Part shown: positions 9,299-16,721 of the stretch, piece by piece | Layout: each line of letters begins with the position of its first letter | Position numbering within the stretch: the stretch's first letter is position 1 | Assembly (NCBI GenBank): GCA_030639305.1 | Contig: DAOWCY010000001.1 | Coordinates: 62,001 to 126,000 of the forward strand | Reading direction: 5' to 3' | Length of the DNA stretch: 64,000 bases | Source: JAGLQA01 sp023135565 | GTDB taxonomy: Bacteria; Acidobacteriota; Aminicenantia; UBA2199 | Notes under the pieces: generated by a model | What the model was told of the DNA's origin: nothing | Seen by the model: the letters and a program-made list of their open reading frames with translations, nothing else | Database searches by the model: none | Position numbers and translations under genes: made by a program

Positions 9299-9465
9299 TG
9301 CCTCCGGCGGCCAACTTTTTGAAAAAAGTTGGACAAAAACTTTTGTTAAGCTCAACGTTCGGGCAAATTCCCCGGCGTCGGCAATGGGCGCAAGCGTTTG
9401 CTAAATAAAAGTTTTTGGAGGTCCAGGAACCTTTTTTCAAAAAGGTTCTTGGTCGCCGAAGGCAA
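9299..9465. repeat. Full-length family A palindromic element
   Basis: It starts TGCCTCCGGCGGCC and ends GGTCGCCGAAGGCAA, near-inverted termini 167 bp apart. The left hairpin is CCAACTTTTT/AAAAAGTTGG and the right hairpin is CCAGGAACC/GGTTCTTGG. Both stems differ in sequence from other copies but stay paired. No gene is visible between the fusion oxidoreductase and the kinase. Confidence 0.8.
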
Positions 9466-9472
9466 AAAAAAA

Positions 9473-9502
9473 TTAGCGGAGTTACCGCATTTATGGTATA
9501 AT
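9473..9502 (+). promoter_or_regulatory. Candidate sigma-70 promoter for histidine kinase
   Basis: A perfect TATAAT at 9497-9502 has only a weak -35 (TTAGCG, 18-bp spacer). It lies about 65 bp before the kinase start. Confidence 0.4.
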
Positions 9503-9566
9503 AGGTTGTAGATAAACTTTTTTTAGCGACAACTAAATCCAACACATCTACAACCGGTAATAGTAT

Positions 9567-11462
9567 ATGAACGAAAAGAAAGTAAAAATTAAAGATTTTA
9601 ACCTGGCATTAGGCGTTATCAACAACATCCTGATCATCGACCGGGAAAACACAGTGGTATTTGCCGGCGACGATATCAAAAAAGACCTCTTTAAAACCCC
9701 ACAGGACCTCAAAAAAACGGTATTCGATAACTTTGAACACCAAGAAGAACAGACCCTTTTAAAAGAGAAAATAGAAGAAGTCCGGCAAAACAAACGCACC
9801 TCTATTTTGGAATTTAAGCGATTGGGTAAAGACCTTTTTCTCTTTCCCGGCAACTATGACCGCAGTGAAATCATCATCCTTTCCACGCGGAAACAGATAC
9901 TGCAAGCCAACCGCATCGCCCACGATCTCCGGGAGCGGGTAAAAGAGCTGAAATGCCTTTACACCATCAGCAGTGAAATCGAATCCGCGAAGTGTTTAGA
10001 GGACGCGCTGGGAAAATCCGTCGAACATTTAGCGGAAGCTTTCCAATTTCCCGAATGCACCAGGGCGCTTATTGAAGTGGACGGTGTGTTTTACGGCGAC
10101 AAAAGATGCCTTGAAGAAAGATCGAAGAACGACTTAAACAGGAGCATTATAGTCAACGGCAAAGAGAAAGGTCGAGTCCTGGTCTGCTACATGGAGATGG
10201 AAGACTTCCTGGAAGAAGAAAAGAATTTAGTCCGGGAAATCGCCATTATGATTGCCGAAGCCATAGAAAAGCAGGAAGCCGAACTGGCCTTAGAAAAGCA
10301 GAAAAAAACCTTAGAACAGAAAAATAAAAAACTGCTGGAACTCACCGAAGAGTACAGCGAAAGCAGGAAGAACCTGGAAGCCCTTTTTAATGCCATCACC
10401 GACCAAATCGTGGTGATCGAGAAAGATTTCAGCATCGAGATGTCCAATAAAAAGGCCATCGGCAGCGCCGGTAAATGTTACAAGAAAATATTCAAAGCCG
10501 CCAATTCCTGTGAAGGTTGTCCGGCGCAGACGGCTTTTGCCATCGGCGCCCCCGCCTCCATCGAGAAACACAGCGGCCAGCGGCAGTATAAGCTGCAGGC
10601 CTATCCGATTTTGAACAACAAAGGCGAAGTGGACCGGGTGCTGGAAATCTGCCGCGACATTACCGAAGAGAAACATATAAAGCTGCAGTTACTGCAATCT
10701 TACAAGCTGGCCTCCTTAGGGAAATTAGTTGCCGGAGTAGCTCATGAGATCAACAACCCCAACACCTTCATCCGCGGCAACATCAAAATCATAGAAGAAG
10801 CATTTAAAGATATTTTGCCGATTTTAGACCGATCCGTGAAAAAGGAACCCGATTTAAAAATTGCCCGCTTAAATTATGATATTTTTAAAGAGAACATTCC
10901 CATCCTGGTAGAGGATATGGTGTCGGGCACCGACCGCATCAAAAAGATCGTAGACGGGCTGAAGAATTTCGCCAGGAAAGACGAAGGCCTGCTCACCGAT
11001 GATGTAGACATCAACCAATTAGTGAAAGATAATTTAAGACTAACTGAAAAAGAGGTCAGGAAACACGCCCGGTTCAACTTAAGGTTAGCCGGCAAAGTGC
11101 CTAAATTCAAAGGTAATTCCCAGAAGATGGAGCAGGTGATGATGAACCTGTTGATCAATGCCGCCCAGGCAATCGAGAACGGCGGCGGCGAAGTATTCAT
11201 CGAAACCGGTTATAATGAAAAAAACTCCGAAGTAATCATAAAAGTAGGCGATAACGGCAAAGGAATGGACGAAAAAACCAGGCGCAGTATTTTCGATCCC
11301 TTTTTCACCACCAAAAGAGACAAAGGCGGCACCGGCTTAGGTCTCTCCATTTCCTACGGCATCATAAAAGAGCACAAAGGAAGAATAGAGATAGAGACCA
11401 GCCCCGGAGTAGGCACCACCTTTACGATACGCATCCCCACCGACCCACCGGCGCAGGAATGA
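9567..11462 (+). CDS. GAF-PAS sensor histidine kinase with Cys-motif PAS
   Basis: The 631-aa protein shows no membrane segment, so it is a cytoplasmic sensor. Order: N-terminal PAS-like part, GAF-like part (about 135-225), coiled coil (about 225-265), PAS (about 268-375), HisKA with H-box GVAHEINNPN, then HATPase (N-box NLLINAAQAI, G1 DNGKGMD, G2 GGTGLGLSIS). The PAS contains KCYKKIF followed by SCEGCP, a Cys pattern seen in PAS domains tied to redox or metal sensing. It is followed after 8 bp by an NtrC-type regulator, forming a two-component pair. Placement after the bifurcating-type enzyme suggests it senses redox state; that is inference. Confidence 0.88.
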   Translation: MNEKKVKIKDFNLALGVINNILIIDRENTVVFAGDDIKKDLFKTPQDLKKTVFDNFEHQEEQTLLKEKIEEVRQNKRTSILEFKRLGKDLFLFPGNYDRSEIIILSTRKQILQANRIAHDLRERVKELKCLYTISSEIESAKCLEDALGKSVEHLAEAFQFPECTRALIEVDGVFYGDKRCLEERSKNDLNRSIIVNGKEKGRVLVCYMEMEDFLEEEKNLVREIAIMIAEAIEKQEAELALEKQKKTLEQKNKKLLELTEEYSESRKNLEALFNAITDQIVVIEKDFSIEMSNKKAIGSAGKCYKKIFKAANSCEGCPAQTAFAIGAPASIEKHSGQRQYKLQAYPILNNKGEVDRVLEICRDITEEKHIKLQLLQSYKLASLGKLVAGVAHEINNPNTFIRGNIKIIEEAFKDILPILDRSVKKEPDLKIARLNYDIFKENIPILVEDMVSGTDRIKKIVDGLKNFARKDEGLLTDDVDINQLVKDNLRLTEKEVRKHARFNLRLAGKVPKFKGNSQKMEQVMMNLLINAAQAIENGGGEVFIETGYNEKNSEVIIKVGDNGKGMDEKTRRSIFDPFFTTKRDKGGTGLGLSISYGIIKEHKGRIEIETSPGVGTTFTIRIPTDPPAQE

Positions 11463-11470
11463 GGTAAAAA

Positions 11471-12838
11471 ATGACCAGGATACTTGTAATAGACGACGAC
11501 CGGGCGATTCTCAATTTCATGAGAATCTTTTTGCTCCAGGCAGGAAAATTCGCGGTACAGACTTTGCAGGACAGCACCAAAGCTTATGATCTTTTAGACA
11601 GCGAGGATTTTGATGTCTTATTGTTGGACATGGACATGCCCGCGGTTACCGGTTTAGATATTTTGAAATACATCAAGGAAAACGCCATCAGCATCATGAC
11701 TATTGTGCTCACCGGAGTCGAGGACATCGACCTGGCCATTAATGCCATGAAACTCGGCACCTCGGATTATATGCTAAAACCCATAGACGAGCAGAAACTC
11801 ATGGCCGCCTTAGACTCAGCCGCCGATAAGCTGCAATTATTGAAAACCGGCGACCAATCGGACCAACCCCTCTCCTTAGACAGTTTGAAAAACAAAGAAG
11901 CTTTCGCTGAGATCATCACCCAGGATGGTAAGATGCTGCGTATTTTTCATTTTGTAGAGAAGTTTGCCATGACCGACAACAGCGTCCTCATCTGGGGTGA
12001 AAGCGGCACCGGCAAAGAGTTGATAGCCAGGGCGATTCACCACATCAGCGACCGCAAAGACAAAAAATTCGTAGCGGTTAATGCCGGCGCTTTTGCCAAT
12101 GAGCTTTTTGCCTCGGAATTTTTCGGTCATACTAAAGGTTCTTTTACCGGCGCGATAGCCGACAAAAAAGGATTTATCGAAGAAGCCAACGGCGGCTCGC
12201 TTTTTTTAGATGAAATCGGCGAACTTTCGCTGCCCATCCAGGTCAAGCTGCTGCGGGTTTTGCAGGAGGAGGAGTTCTACCGTCTCGGCTCCACCAAAAA
12301 CATCAAAGTAGATGTGCGCATTATTGCCGCCACCAACAAAAATCTTTTCGAGGAAATAAAAAAAGGCGAGTTCCGCAAGGATTTATTCTTTCGTCTCAAC
12401 ATAAATTCCATCAACCTGCCCCCCTTAAAAGAGAGAACCGGGGATGTGCATTTGTTGGCCTATCATTTCTTAGAGAAATTTAACAAAAAGAACAAAAAGA
12501 AAATAGAGAAGATCGCACCGCCGGTGCTCAAGTTGTTAAATAATTACACTTTCCCCGGCAATGTCAGGGAGTTGATGAACATCATCAACAGCGCCATTAT
12601 CGTGGAGTCGAACAGTGAACTGCGCAAAAAATCGCTGCCCCATTATTTTTTAGAGAAGGCTCATATTTCCGCCGGCGCTATCGAAGGAGGGCTGCCCCAA
12701 TCGCTGCAAGAGATCGAGAAAGAGCATATTAAAAAAGTTTTGGCTCATACTAAGAACAACAAGACGAATGCTGCCAAGATACTTGGTATATCCCGGGTCA
12801 ATCTTATTTCCAAGATCAAAAAATACGTCTTAGAGTAG
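11471..12838 (+). CDS. NtrC-family sigma-54-dependent response regulator
   Basis: The 455-aa protein has the standard three domains: receiver (phosphoacceptor Asp in LLLDMDMP), AAA+ sigma-54 interaction domain (Walker A GESGTGKE, loop GSFTGA in place of the usual GAFTGA, Walker B DEIGEL, sensor NVREL), and a Fis-type helix-turn-helix (NNKTNAAKILGISR). It should open sigma-54 promoters when phosphorylated by the kinase encoded 8 bp upstream. I looked for a -24/-12 promoter before the local redox genes and saw no convincing one, so its targets may lie elsewhere. Confidence 0.92.
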   Translation: MTRILVIDDDRAILNFMRIFLLQAGKFAVQTLQDSTKAYDLLDSEDFDVLLLDMDMPAVTGLDILKYIKENAISIMTIVLTGVEDIDLAINAMKLGTSDYMLKPIDEQKLMAALDSAADKLQLLKTGDQSDQPLSLDSLKNKEAFAEIITQDGKMLRIFHFVEKFAMTDNSVLIWGESGTGKELIARAIHHISDRKDKKFVAVNAGAFANELFASEFFGHTKGSFTGAIADKKGFIEEANGGSLFLDEIGELSLPIQVKLLRVLQEEEFYRLGSTKNIKVDVRIIAATNKNLFEEIKKGEFRKDLFFRLNINSINLPPLKERTGDVHLLAYHFLEKFNKKNKKKIEKIAPPVLKLLNNYTFPGNVRELMNIINSAIIVESNSELRKKSLPHYFLEKAHISAGAIEGGLPQSLQEIEKEHIKKVLAHTKNNKTNAAKILGISRVNLISKIKKYVLE

Positions 12839-12975
12839 CCCCACGCACGGTGGCCCCGTGCGCACGGGGAGGCGATAAGCGGCTCCGCCGCAAGAGGAAG
12901 CGGGAGAGCGTTTTTGATTCTAAACCCCACCCGCGTGGGGGGCAGAATTTGGGGACAGGTAATTTATTCGTGATT
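12839..12975. repeat. Family A composite plus GGGGACAGG repeat
   Basis: It holds CCCCGTGCGCACGGGG and GGCTCCGCCGC palindromes, the AGCGTTTTTGATTCTAAA phrase and then TTTGGGGACAGGTAATTT, all recurring elsewhere in the window. From here to about 13300 I see no supported gene; 12850-13080 is open by chance through repeats. Confidence 0.65.
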
Positions 12976-13342
12976 GCCGTAACGAATATGGGCGGCGCCG
13001 GTATTTTAAAAAAAATCGACGCTATTATCGGGGCGATAGTCCGGTATCGGTTCCCGGCCCCGCCAGGCGGTTAAAAAAGCAGCAGCCTCGATGTGCGGGG
13101 CAGCAAGTTTGAAGAGCAATGCATCAAGTTTGGTGAAAAAACCATCATATTTGAAGATAATTTCTACAAACTTGTAGACAAAAAAAAACAGTTTTGAGAC
13201 AATATTTATAGTCGTGAGATAATATTTATAGTCCCTCATGAACTTTGAACGATTTGTTGCATATTTTGAATCATTTGTTATAGAGATTTTTTTTTTAGGT
13301 ATTTATAATATAACTGCACCGAAGAGATAGTAAACATTGAAG

Positions 13343-13410
13343 GTTTCATGTTTACGAAACAGTCTTATGCCGGTGTAAAAATAAACCTGGGAAAAAGCCG
13401 GAGGCTTTTT
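13343..13410 (+). promoter_or_regulatory. Leader hairpins before 26-aa ORF
   Basis: A stem GTTTC/GAAAC (13343-13360) precedes a perfect hairpin AAAAAGCC/GGCTTTTT (13392-13399, 13403-13410) that ends in five T residues, as in an intrinsic terminator. It lies about 40 bp before a short ORF with a strong ribosome site, an attenuator-like layout. It matches no riboswitch class I know. Confidence 0.35.
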
Positions 13411-13448
13411 GATTTATCTTGAATAATAAACAAAACAGGAGGATACAA

Positions 13449-13529
13449 ATGAAACAATGTGTAATGATGGTATTCGGCTTCCTACTACAAAAATTCATGT
13501 CAGTACTATATAAAAAACAAGAGGCTTAA
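13449..13529 (+). CDS. Putative 26-aa hydrophobic small protein
   Basis: An ATG lies 5 bases after AGGAGG (13438-13443), the best Shine-Dalgarno in the neighbourhood. The product starts MKQCVMMVFGF and ends in basic and acidic residues (YKKQEA); the first two thirds are hydrophobic. I do not recognise it. It could be a leader peptide or a small membrane peptide; it may also be chance. The terminator-like hairpin upstream supports regulated expression. Confidence 0.35.
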   Translation: MKQCVMMVFGFLLQKFMSVLYKKQEA

Positions 13530-13637
13530 AAGGTAGGCAAAGCGCTAACCCTTTATTGAAGCTTGAATGACTTTTTGGAACTCAGTAATGATTATTTTGC
13601 CCAAATCATTCAACCGCCTGATTTATCGTTAACAGCG

Positions 13638-13672
13638 GGGTATAAATAGCCCAGCACCCGCTCCGGGGTGAG
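13638..13672. repeat. 35-bp direct repeat, copy 1 (xdh 3' end duplicate)
   Basis: These 35 bases are identical to 14473-14507, which encode the last residues (LTPERVLGYLYP) of the xanthine dehydrogenase Mo subunit on the - strand. The two copies bracket the MNT/HepT module. Copy 1 sits in a 42-codon - strand frame (about 13615-13740) that is probably a remnant. Confidence 0.85.
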
Positions 13673-13742
13673 AGAGACAAGTACTTTATATTCCTGGAAT
13701 GGATAGGTTCGCCCACCGGCGAAGAAGAAAATATTCACTGAG

Positions 13743-13771
13743 TTGACATTTTCTTTTTTAGATTGTATCAT
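13743..13771 (+). promoter_or_regulatory. Sigma-70 promoter for MNT/HepT pair
   Basis: TTGACA (13743-13748), a 17-bp spacer and TATCAT (13766-13771) lie 34 bp before the MNT gene start. Confidence 0.6.
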
Positions 13772-13805
13772 ATAGTAGTCCATTTAGTGCAGGAGTTAAA
13801 GTGCG

Positions 13806-14114
13806 ATGAAACGAAAATTAAAAGTGGAACTTCCCGAAATCTTTATTATTGATTTTTGTAAGCGATGGAAAATCAAGGAATTTTCTCTTTTCGGATCGGT
13901 CTTACATGAAGGATTCGGCCCTAAAAGCGATATAGACATATTAGTCAGTTTCCATGAAGACGCACCCTGGGGATTATATGAATTCGTGGACATGAAGGAT
14001 GAACTGGAAGAGGTTTTGGGACGCCGGGTGGACATTGTAGAAAAGGAAGGTCTGAGGAACCCTTTTAGGCGAAGAGAGATACTTCACTCCCGCGAGGTGA
14101 TTTATGCAGCCTGA
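13806..14114 (+). CDS. MNT-type nucleotidyltransferase (MntA-like antitoxin)
   Basis: The 102-aa protein is a minimal nucleotidyltransferase with the motif GS at residues 30-31, ten residues, then D42-x-D44 (SDID), matching GSx10DxD. In MntA/HepT systems this protein is the antitoxin and AMPylates a Tyr of the HepT toxin. Its end overlaps the HepT-like start by 11 bp, so they are co-translated. It lies between the two 35-bp repeats, which suggests a mobile or recently acquired module. Confidence 0.88.
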   Translation: MKRKLKVELPEIFIIDFCKRWKIKEFSLFGSVLHEGFGPKSDIDILVSFHEDAPWGLYEFVDMKDELEEVLGRRVDIVEKEGLRNPFRRREILHSREVIYAA

Positions 14115-14451
14115 AAGCAGGAATGCCGCATATATTTGGGATATGTTCGATGCCGCCTCTTCTGTTGTAAAATTCACAGAGGGCATTGGGATAGAAAAAT
14201 ATTTAAATGACCGGAAACTTCAATTGGCAATTGAACGGTTAATCGAAATAATCGGTGAAGCCGCCAATAGAGTGTCTCTTGAATTCCGGGAGAAACATCC
14301 CGGGATTCCATGGAGAAAAATTATTGCCCAGCGAAATGTCATCGCTCCTGAGTATGGAGAGATTAAGCAAGAGAGGATTTGGACAGTGGTTTCAGCGCAC
14401 ATCCCGGAGTTGGTTGAACAACTTGAGCCGATGATTCAAGAGTTTCGTTAA
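14104..14451 (+). CDS. HepT-like (DUF86/HEPN) toxin with altered active site
   Basis: The 115-aa protein is the HEPN partner of the MNT gene. In the family the RNase motif is R-x4-6-H-x-Y, usually RNVIAHEY in this subgroup. Here it reads RNVIAPEY (R77, P82, Y84): the catalytic His is replaced by Pro (codon CCT), while the Arg and the Tyr that MntA modifies are kept. The rest of the fold looks intact and there is no stop. So it is likely a catalytically dead toxin, or one with another function. It was probably still translated recently, as the frame is open. Confidence 0.85.
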   Translation: MQPESRNAAYIWDMFDAASSVVKFTEGIGIEKYLNDRKLQLAIERLIEIIGEAANRVSLEFREKHPGIPWRKIIAQRNVIAPEYGEIKQERIWTVVSAHIPELVEQLEPMIQEFR

Positions 14452-14462
14452 ATCCCCGGGTG

Positions 14463-16721
14463 TCAGCCCTCCGGGTATAAATAGCCCAGCACCCGCTCCG
14501 GGGTGAGGGGGGAAACGATAGGAAAGTCCACGCCGGACCGGAACGCTTTCACGGCTTCCAAAATAGCAAAATACGCCCCGATGCCATACATAAACGGCGG
14601 TTCGCCGATGGCTTTGGAACTAAGCACGGCATAGGGATTCCCGGCGTCCTCTAAAAAATGAACGTCTACCTCTTTAGGCGTAAACTTGATGTCCGGGAAC
14701 TTATAGGTGCTTGCACTGTTGGTAAGCAATCGGCCTTCTTCAGTGTAGAGCACTTCCTCCATGGTCAACCAGCCGATGCCCTGCAAAAGACCTCCCTCTA
14801 CCTGGCCGCGGTCAATCAAAAAATCCAAACTCTTCCCGGCGTCATGAACTATAGATACCCGGTCGATCTCATAAACACCGCGTATACAATCCAACGTTAC
14901 TTCCGTGACTGCAGTTCCAAATACATGATAAGCAAAAGGCTGGCCTTTCTCTTTTTCCCGGTCAAAATAAATACGCGGGGTGGCATAATAACCATGAGCA
15001 GAAAGATCGGTACGGGCGGCAAAAGCTTTCAACACCAGCGTTTCCCAGGTGAGGGTCGTTTTTTCGCCGCGGCAAAAAACCTGCTCATCTGCGATAGTTA
15101 TCTCGTCGGCATCTGGGTGCTGCAATTGCTCCGCCGCTGTTTTCTTTAAGCGCGCTAAAATATCTAAGCAGGCGATTTCAGCCGCCCTGCCGTTCATGTC
15201 CGCGCCGGTGGAGGCGGCGGTAGGCGAGGTGTTGGCTACCCGCGTAGTATTAGTGGTTTCGATTTTGATTCTTTCGGGGGCGACGGAAAAAATGCGAGCC
15301 GCGGTTTGTTGTATCTTCATGTTGACGCCCTGGCCCATTTCTACTGCCCCGGTGCTGACGCCGACGCTGCCGTCGCTGTACACATGCACCAACGCTCCGG
15401 CCTGGTTCATCATGGTGTTGGTAAAGGAAATCCCGAAACATACGGGCATTAATGCGGCTCCTTTTTTCCGGGTCGAGTTGGCGGCGTTGAATTCGGCTGC
15501 GCGGCGGAAAATCTCATCGAAAGCGTATTTTTGTTTGCCGGCAGCGAAACAGCTCCGGGCGCGGCAGTGCTCCACCTGCATGCCGTAGGGGAACGTGTCG
15601 CCTTCGGCTAACAGGTTTTTCTTCTGGATAAGGGCGGGGCTGACGCCCAATTTCGCGGCTGCTTCCCGGATGGCTGCTTCCATTACGAACATGGCCTGGG
15701 GAGCGCCGAATCCGCGAAAGGCGGTAAATGGGGGCAAATTGGTGCGGCAGCTTGCGCCCGTGGCTTTGACGTTGGGGATAAAATAACTATTAGTGGTGTG
15801 GAAAAGCGTTCGTTCCAATATGGCGCTGGAAAGGTCCGCGGCGGCTCCGGCGTTTTGATAGAACATCACTTCGTAGGCGAGAATCTTGCCTTCCTCGTCT
15901 ACGCCGATCTTAAAATCCGAGGAGTAAGGGTGCCGCTTGCCGGTAACGGTTATGTCCTCCCGGCGGTTCAACGTGAGCTTTACCGGTTTATGTAATTTAT
16001 AGGCGGCTAAGGCAGCCAGCGCTGCCCAGGGGGTGGCCTGGTCCTCTTTGCCACCGAAAGCGCCGCCTAAGCGGGCGACGTCCACTTCTACTTTGTTCAT
16101 GGGCAGCCCCAGCACCCTGGCGGCGATACGCTGTACGCCGCTGGGCGATTGAGTAGAAGAAAAAATCTTAACGCCGCCTCTTTCTGTGGGCAGAGCCAGG
16201 GCACCCTGGGGTTCCATGTAAAAATGCTCCTGGCTGCCGGAGTCCACCCGGCCTGACGCCACTACTACGCATTTGTCCCAGGCGGCGGCGGTGTCGCCGA
16301 GGCAAAAAGTGCGCGGTGGGGCGATGAGACTGCCCGCGGCATAGGCTTGCCTGGGATCGGTAATTACCGGTAGGGGTTCGATTTCTAATTCGATTTTTTT
16401 GGCGGCTCTGGCTGCGGCGGTTTTATCGGAGGCCAAAACTAATGCCACGGGCTGACCGGCAAAATGAACTTTCTCTTCCGCCAGCAGCGGTTCATCGCGG
16501 ATAATGCCGCCTATCTCGTTCTCACCGGGGATGTCGCGAAAAGTAAGCACAGCGGTGACTCCGGGACTTTCTTCGGCGGCCCGGGTGTCGAGCCGTTTGA
16601 TCCTGCCGTGGGCCGTGGGAGAAAAAAGCGCGGATGCATACAGCAGACCTTCGGGAACGGGAAGATCATCTAAAAACAGCGCCTGACCACGGACGTGCAA
16701 AGGGGTGTCGAAATTTTTCAC
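14463..16721 (-). CDS. Xanthine dehydrogenase-type molybdenum-binding subunit
   Basis: The 752-aa protein is the large subunit of the molybdenum hydroxylase family: a small N-terminal a/b hammerhead domain (about 5-110), then Mo-pterin domains with GGAFGGKE, FRGFGAPQ and MGQGVNMK, and the C-terminal AIGEPPFMYG carrying the base Glu. FRGFG and GEPP match true xanthine dehydrogenases, so oxidation of a purine such as hypoxanthine/xanthine is likely, though related aromatic N-heterocycles cannot be excluded. It overlaps the Fe-S/FAD subunit by 4 bp. Its last codons are duplicated at 13638-13672. Confidence 0.9.
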   Translation of the reverse strand: MKNFDTPLHVRGQALFLDDLPVPEGLLYASALFSPTAHGRIKRLDTRAAEESPGVTAVLTFRDIPGENEIGGIIRDEPLLAEEKVHFAGQPVALVLASDKTAAARAAKKIELEIEPLPVITDPRQAYAAGSLIAPPRTFCLGDTAAAWDKCVVVASGRVDSGSQEHFYMEPQGALALPTERGGVKIFSSTQSPSGVQRIAARVLGLPMNKVEVDVARLGGAFGGKEDQATPWAALAALAAYKLHKPVKLTLNRREDITVTGKRHPYSSDFKIGVDEEGKILAYEVMFYQNAGAAADLSSAILERTLFHTTNSYFIPNVKATGASCRTNLPPFTAFRGFGAPQAMFVMEAAIREAAAKLGVSPALIQKKNLLAEGDTFPYGMQVEHCRARSCFAAGKQKYAFDEIFRRAAEFNAANSTRKKGAALMPVCFGISFTNTMMNQAGALVHVYSDGSVGVSTGAVEMGQGVNMKIQQTAARIFSVAPERIKIETTNTTRVANTSPTAASTGADMNGRAAEIACLDILARLKKTAAEQLQHPDADEITIADEQVFCRGEKTTLTWETLVLKAFAARTDLSAHGYYATPRIYFDREKEKGQPFAYHVFGTAVTEVTLDCIRGVYEIDRVSIVHDAGKSLDFLIDRGQVEGGLLQGIGWLTMEEVLYTEEGRLLTNSASTYKFPDIKFTPKEVDVHFLEDAGNPYAVLSSKAIGEPPFMYGIGAYFAILEAVKAFRSGVDFPIVSPLTPERVLGYLYPEG

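Noticed and set aside
13615..13740. 42-codon - strand ORF sharing LTPERVLGYLYP with xdh
   Set aside because: It has only a GTG start without ribosome site, and its similarity is confined to the exact 35-bp duplicate, so I treat it as a remnant of duplication and not a gene.
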